Of a DNA stretch of 64,000 nt, positions 61,395-64,000 are shown piece by piece. A program made the translations under genes and the position numbers. The stretch spans positions 186,001 through 250,000 of the forward strand of contig VXAZ01005695.1 in the NCBI GenBank assembly GCA_013399875.1, read 5' to 3'. The first letter of the stretch is position 1; each line of letters begins with the position of its first letter. The notes under the pieces were generated by a model. It did no database searches, had not been told where the DNA came from, and worked only from the letters and a program-made list of their open reading frames with translations. Source of the stretch: Gymnorhina tibicen. Its lineage: Eukaryota > Chordata > Aves > Passeriformes > Artamidae.

Positions 61395-61850
61395 TCTGGG
61401 TGCCACAATATGAAAAAGATATAAACTATTGGAAGGTGTCCAGAGAAGGGCTATGAAGAGGATGAAGGGCCTTGTGGGGAAGTCTACGAGGCCTGAGGTC
61501 ACTTGTTCAGCCTGGAAAGGAAGAGACTGAGGGGAGACAAAGTGGTCTATAGGCACAAATCTCTTTTCTGTGGTGCCCAGTGACAGGACCCAAGGGGCCT
61601 GAAGTTGTGTTAGGGGAGGTTTAGGTTGGATATTAGGGAAAGTTTCTTCACCCAGAGGGTGGCTGGGCACTGGAACAGGCTCCCCAGGGCAAGCACCAAG
61701 CCTGACAAAGTTCAAGAAGCACTTGGACAATGCTCTCGGGCCCATGGTGTGACTCTTGGGGATGGTGCTGTGCAGGGCCAGTAGTTGGAGTCAATGATCC
61801 TTGTAGGTCCCTTCTAACTCAGGATGCTCTATGATTCTATGATTCTAATT
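61395..61850 (+). mobile_element. CR1-type LINE, 3' fragment in sense orientation
   Basis: On the + strand it has 'TGTCCAGAGAAGGGC', 'TTCAGCCTGGAAAGGAAGAG', 'TTTCTTCACCCAGAGGGTGG', 'GGAACAGGCTCCCCAGGGCA' and 'GATCCTTGTAGGTCCCTTCT', ending in repeated ATTCTATG units. It looks like one of the younger copies here because these blocks are well kept, and it lies in the same direction as RGS22. Confidence 0.92.
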
Positions 61851-62499
61851 TCAGGTCTTTAACATCTCTCTCTGGGATATGGAAGGAGGAACTTACAATG
61901 GGGAATCAGGAGTTAGAGGGCAGGAAGTTAGTTCTTTTTCCTGTTTTTCTTCACTATGACCTTAGATGAAGTATCTCCAATTTAGAGGAAACATCATCAC
62001 TTACCACTGATACTTCTGTTAGCTTGTAATAACATACCAACATTGCCCCCTGCAAAATATTTTGAAATCCTTTTGCAGAAGTTTTGTAGTACAGTATATT
62101 TTTGGTTCTATATCATGCATGCATGTAAGAACAACTAGATGAATAGATACCTAAAAACAATATTGAGAATGGTCTTCTAAGCCTGTTAGGTGGTAGCCGT
62201 TTAAGAATGGAGTATAAGAACAGAAAAGAAACATACAGCCATATTCAGCACTTTGCAACCAAGGAAGTTCAAGGATCAGAGGTCTTATCCACATTTTTGA
62301 TTTTAATAGTCTTTGATGAGGTTTTTTCCCCCATGGGTTTCTGTAAAATGTATCTTGAGTGATACATCTTCAGCCACTGTAGAAGTGGGTTTCATGGTTT
62401 AGTCATGCAATAGGAGAAAAAAAATGCATCTCTTGATTTGTTTGCAAAACCCTCCCTGATAATTTTACCTGGTGCCCTAGTTTTGTATGTCATAAGGAA

Positions 62500-63260
62500 C
62501 AAGTGAACAATTGTTAACTTGTCCTATTCTCAATGTTGTTATGTTTTTACAAGTTTCTGTTGTATCCCACTTCAATTAGGTCTCCTTGAAACTTAAGAAT
62601 CCTAGACACTTTGACCTCTCCTCCTACGGAAAGTGTTCCATACCTTTGTTGCACTTATTGGCCCATCTGTATATGTTATTTTATATTCTTTTGATGAGAT
62701 GCAAGCAGTACTCAAGGTCTGGATGCATTAAGGATTATCCAGTGGCAGAACCATGTTTTCTGTTGTGCTCTTTGTTCCGTTCCTAATTGTTCCTGTGATT
62801 CTAATTGCCTTTTGACTCCTGGTGAACTTCGAGTGGATGTGCAAAATGTAAGCTAATAGCCATCTGCAATGATTCCAAGATTTCCTTCCCAAGTAATAAC
62901 TGCTAATGGAAAGCCCTAATTTGGAGCTCACTGGAATGACTTAATGTTTATTATTGTTGAATTCAGCTGGCCTTTTATCGTGCAGATGCTAAAGTGTCCT
63001 GATATCCTGCAGCTTTTCACAGTCAATTTAATTTTTTGCTCTGTGGAATCATTTTGCAAACTTTGTTGTCTCCTCACTCACCTCCTTTTCCAGATAGTTT
63101 CTGAATGTTTAAAAAACAACCTCAGTGCAGATCCCTATGAGACTCCAATAGGAACCCCACCCCATAATGAAAGTTATTTATTGCTTTGGTTTTGATTTTC
63201 TACCTTCTAATTAATTCACCAGGGGACTTTCCCTCTTATCCTGTGATAACATGATATCTT
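62500..63260 (-). mobile_element. Ancient CR1/L3-like LINE remnant
   Basis: Reading on the + strand I see ordered blocks of reversed LINE sequence: 'TCTAATTGCCTTTTGACTCC', 'TCCAGATAGTTTCTGAATG' and 'AGTGCAGATCCCTATGAGAC'. The last two correspond to the conserved region just before the catalytic motif of CR1/L3 reverse transcriptase. It is much more decayed than the avian CR1 copies, and the boundaries are approximate. Confidence 0.5.
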
Positions 63261-64000
63261 TTAGAAACTTTGAAAGTTTGAAAAACTTAGTAAAATGAAA
63301 TATACTGATCCAAACACATCTGTAAAATATTTTCTTTGCTTTTCAACATCTTTTCTAACCTTTCAGATAAATTACTTTTTCTAACCTATTTCAGCTATAA
63401 TTCTTTATGACCTGCAGTGCACCTTGGAATTGATTGATACTTTTCATGAATCTGAAATTTTATTTACTTTCTATCAGACTAGTTTTAGTCTCTTGTAACT
63501 GTGTGTACTATCAATAAGAGTTCTCTAGGGTCGATTGCCAGTCCTTGCTGAGTCAAGTCATCGGCACAGCCGAGGGTTTTTATACATTGTTTTTGCATAA
63601 AAAGGAGTCTGCTTTTGAGCTCTCTGAATGCTGTGTTTTTACTGTTTCTAGTGATGGAAAGATTCCTCCAAAGTAAGAATTGAAGAGATATACGTTTCCT
63701 TTCACTTAATATATGTCACAGTTTACATCTCCTTGAGTTAACCACAGGATAATCTATTGCCCTTTCAGTTTAGAGGATGCGTTGCTTTGCAAGCGTAGCT
63801 ACGTGCAGACTTCTCAGTGCTCTAATAACACAAACATCTTAATCAGAGCACAAAAAACCCAACTAAATCCTTTTGAATGCACAATACATGGGTTTGTGAA
63901 GAGTTGTAATACACAGACATAAAACGACCTGTTCTAGGAGGCACTAGAGTCTCTTTGTACTAGGTGCAGGCTGATATTTAGGCACACTCCTTCCCAAGCA

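Larger units (their letters stand above)
60651..64000. other. RGS22: RGS22 intron 15 (runs off the window)
   Basis: No further RGS22 exon was recognised in 3.35 kb. A sense CR1 copy at 61395-61850 and an older CR1/L3-like remnant at 62500-63260 fill much of it. Two copies of a 15-base unit (ATGGTGATGACATTG and a near copy) lie at 61298-61327. Confidence 0.5.

Noticed and set aside
1..64000. tRNA, rRNA and CRISPR-like arrays
   Set aside because: I saw no tRNA T-arm/acceptor pairs, rRNA blocks or spaced direct repeats. CRISPR is not expected in a vertebrate genome.

Overview
The window is nuclear DNA from a bird. Remnants of CR1-type LINEs are scattered through it on both strands, all introns are GT-AG, GC content is low except for two short CpG-rich promoter blocks, and the two genes that can be read have clear vertebrate orthologues. 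The species cannot be fixed from the sequence.

Layout. Positions 1-336 are a GC-rich block ending in a poly-A tract with a 6-N assembly gap. A CpG-rich block at about 3340-4010, with a TATA-like box, is the likely FBXO43 promoter. FBXO43 (EMI2/ERP1) follows on the + strand. Its coding sequence is complete in four exons from 9440 to 13200 (669 codons), with a polyadenylation signal at 13466. About 12.8 kb of AT-rich intergenic DNA follows. It holds CR1 remnants, a perfect 83-bp tandem duplication and a C-rich tract. A second CpG-rich block at about 26280-26560 starts RGS22, also on the + strand. Fifteen coding exons of RGS22 were assembled from 26445 to 60650 (798 codons after allowing for one extra base). 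The gene runs off the right edge, so its C-terminal part is missing.

Function. FBXO43 inhibits the anaphase-promoting complex and holds eggs at meiotic metaphase II. RGS22 is a large protein with RGS-like folds, known mainly from testis. The order FBXO43 then RGS22 on one strand matches the mammalian arrangement. POLR2K, the expected divergent neighbour of FBXO43, was searched for by eye to the left and not found.

The main anomalies are: a frame break in the large RGS22 exon at about 46474-46493, with three competing explanations; loss of the glycine in the N-terminal DSG-type degron of FBXO43; a strong overlapping upstream AUG in the RGS22 leader; and the poly-A gap beside an orphan GC-rich block. 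I found no new multi-gene system; the rest is ordinary avian intron and intergenic sequence.
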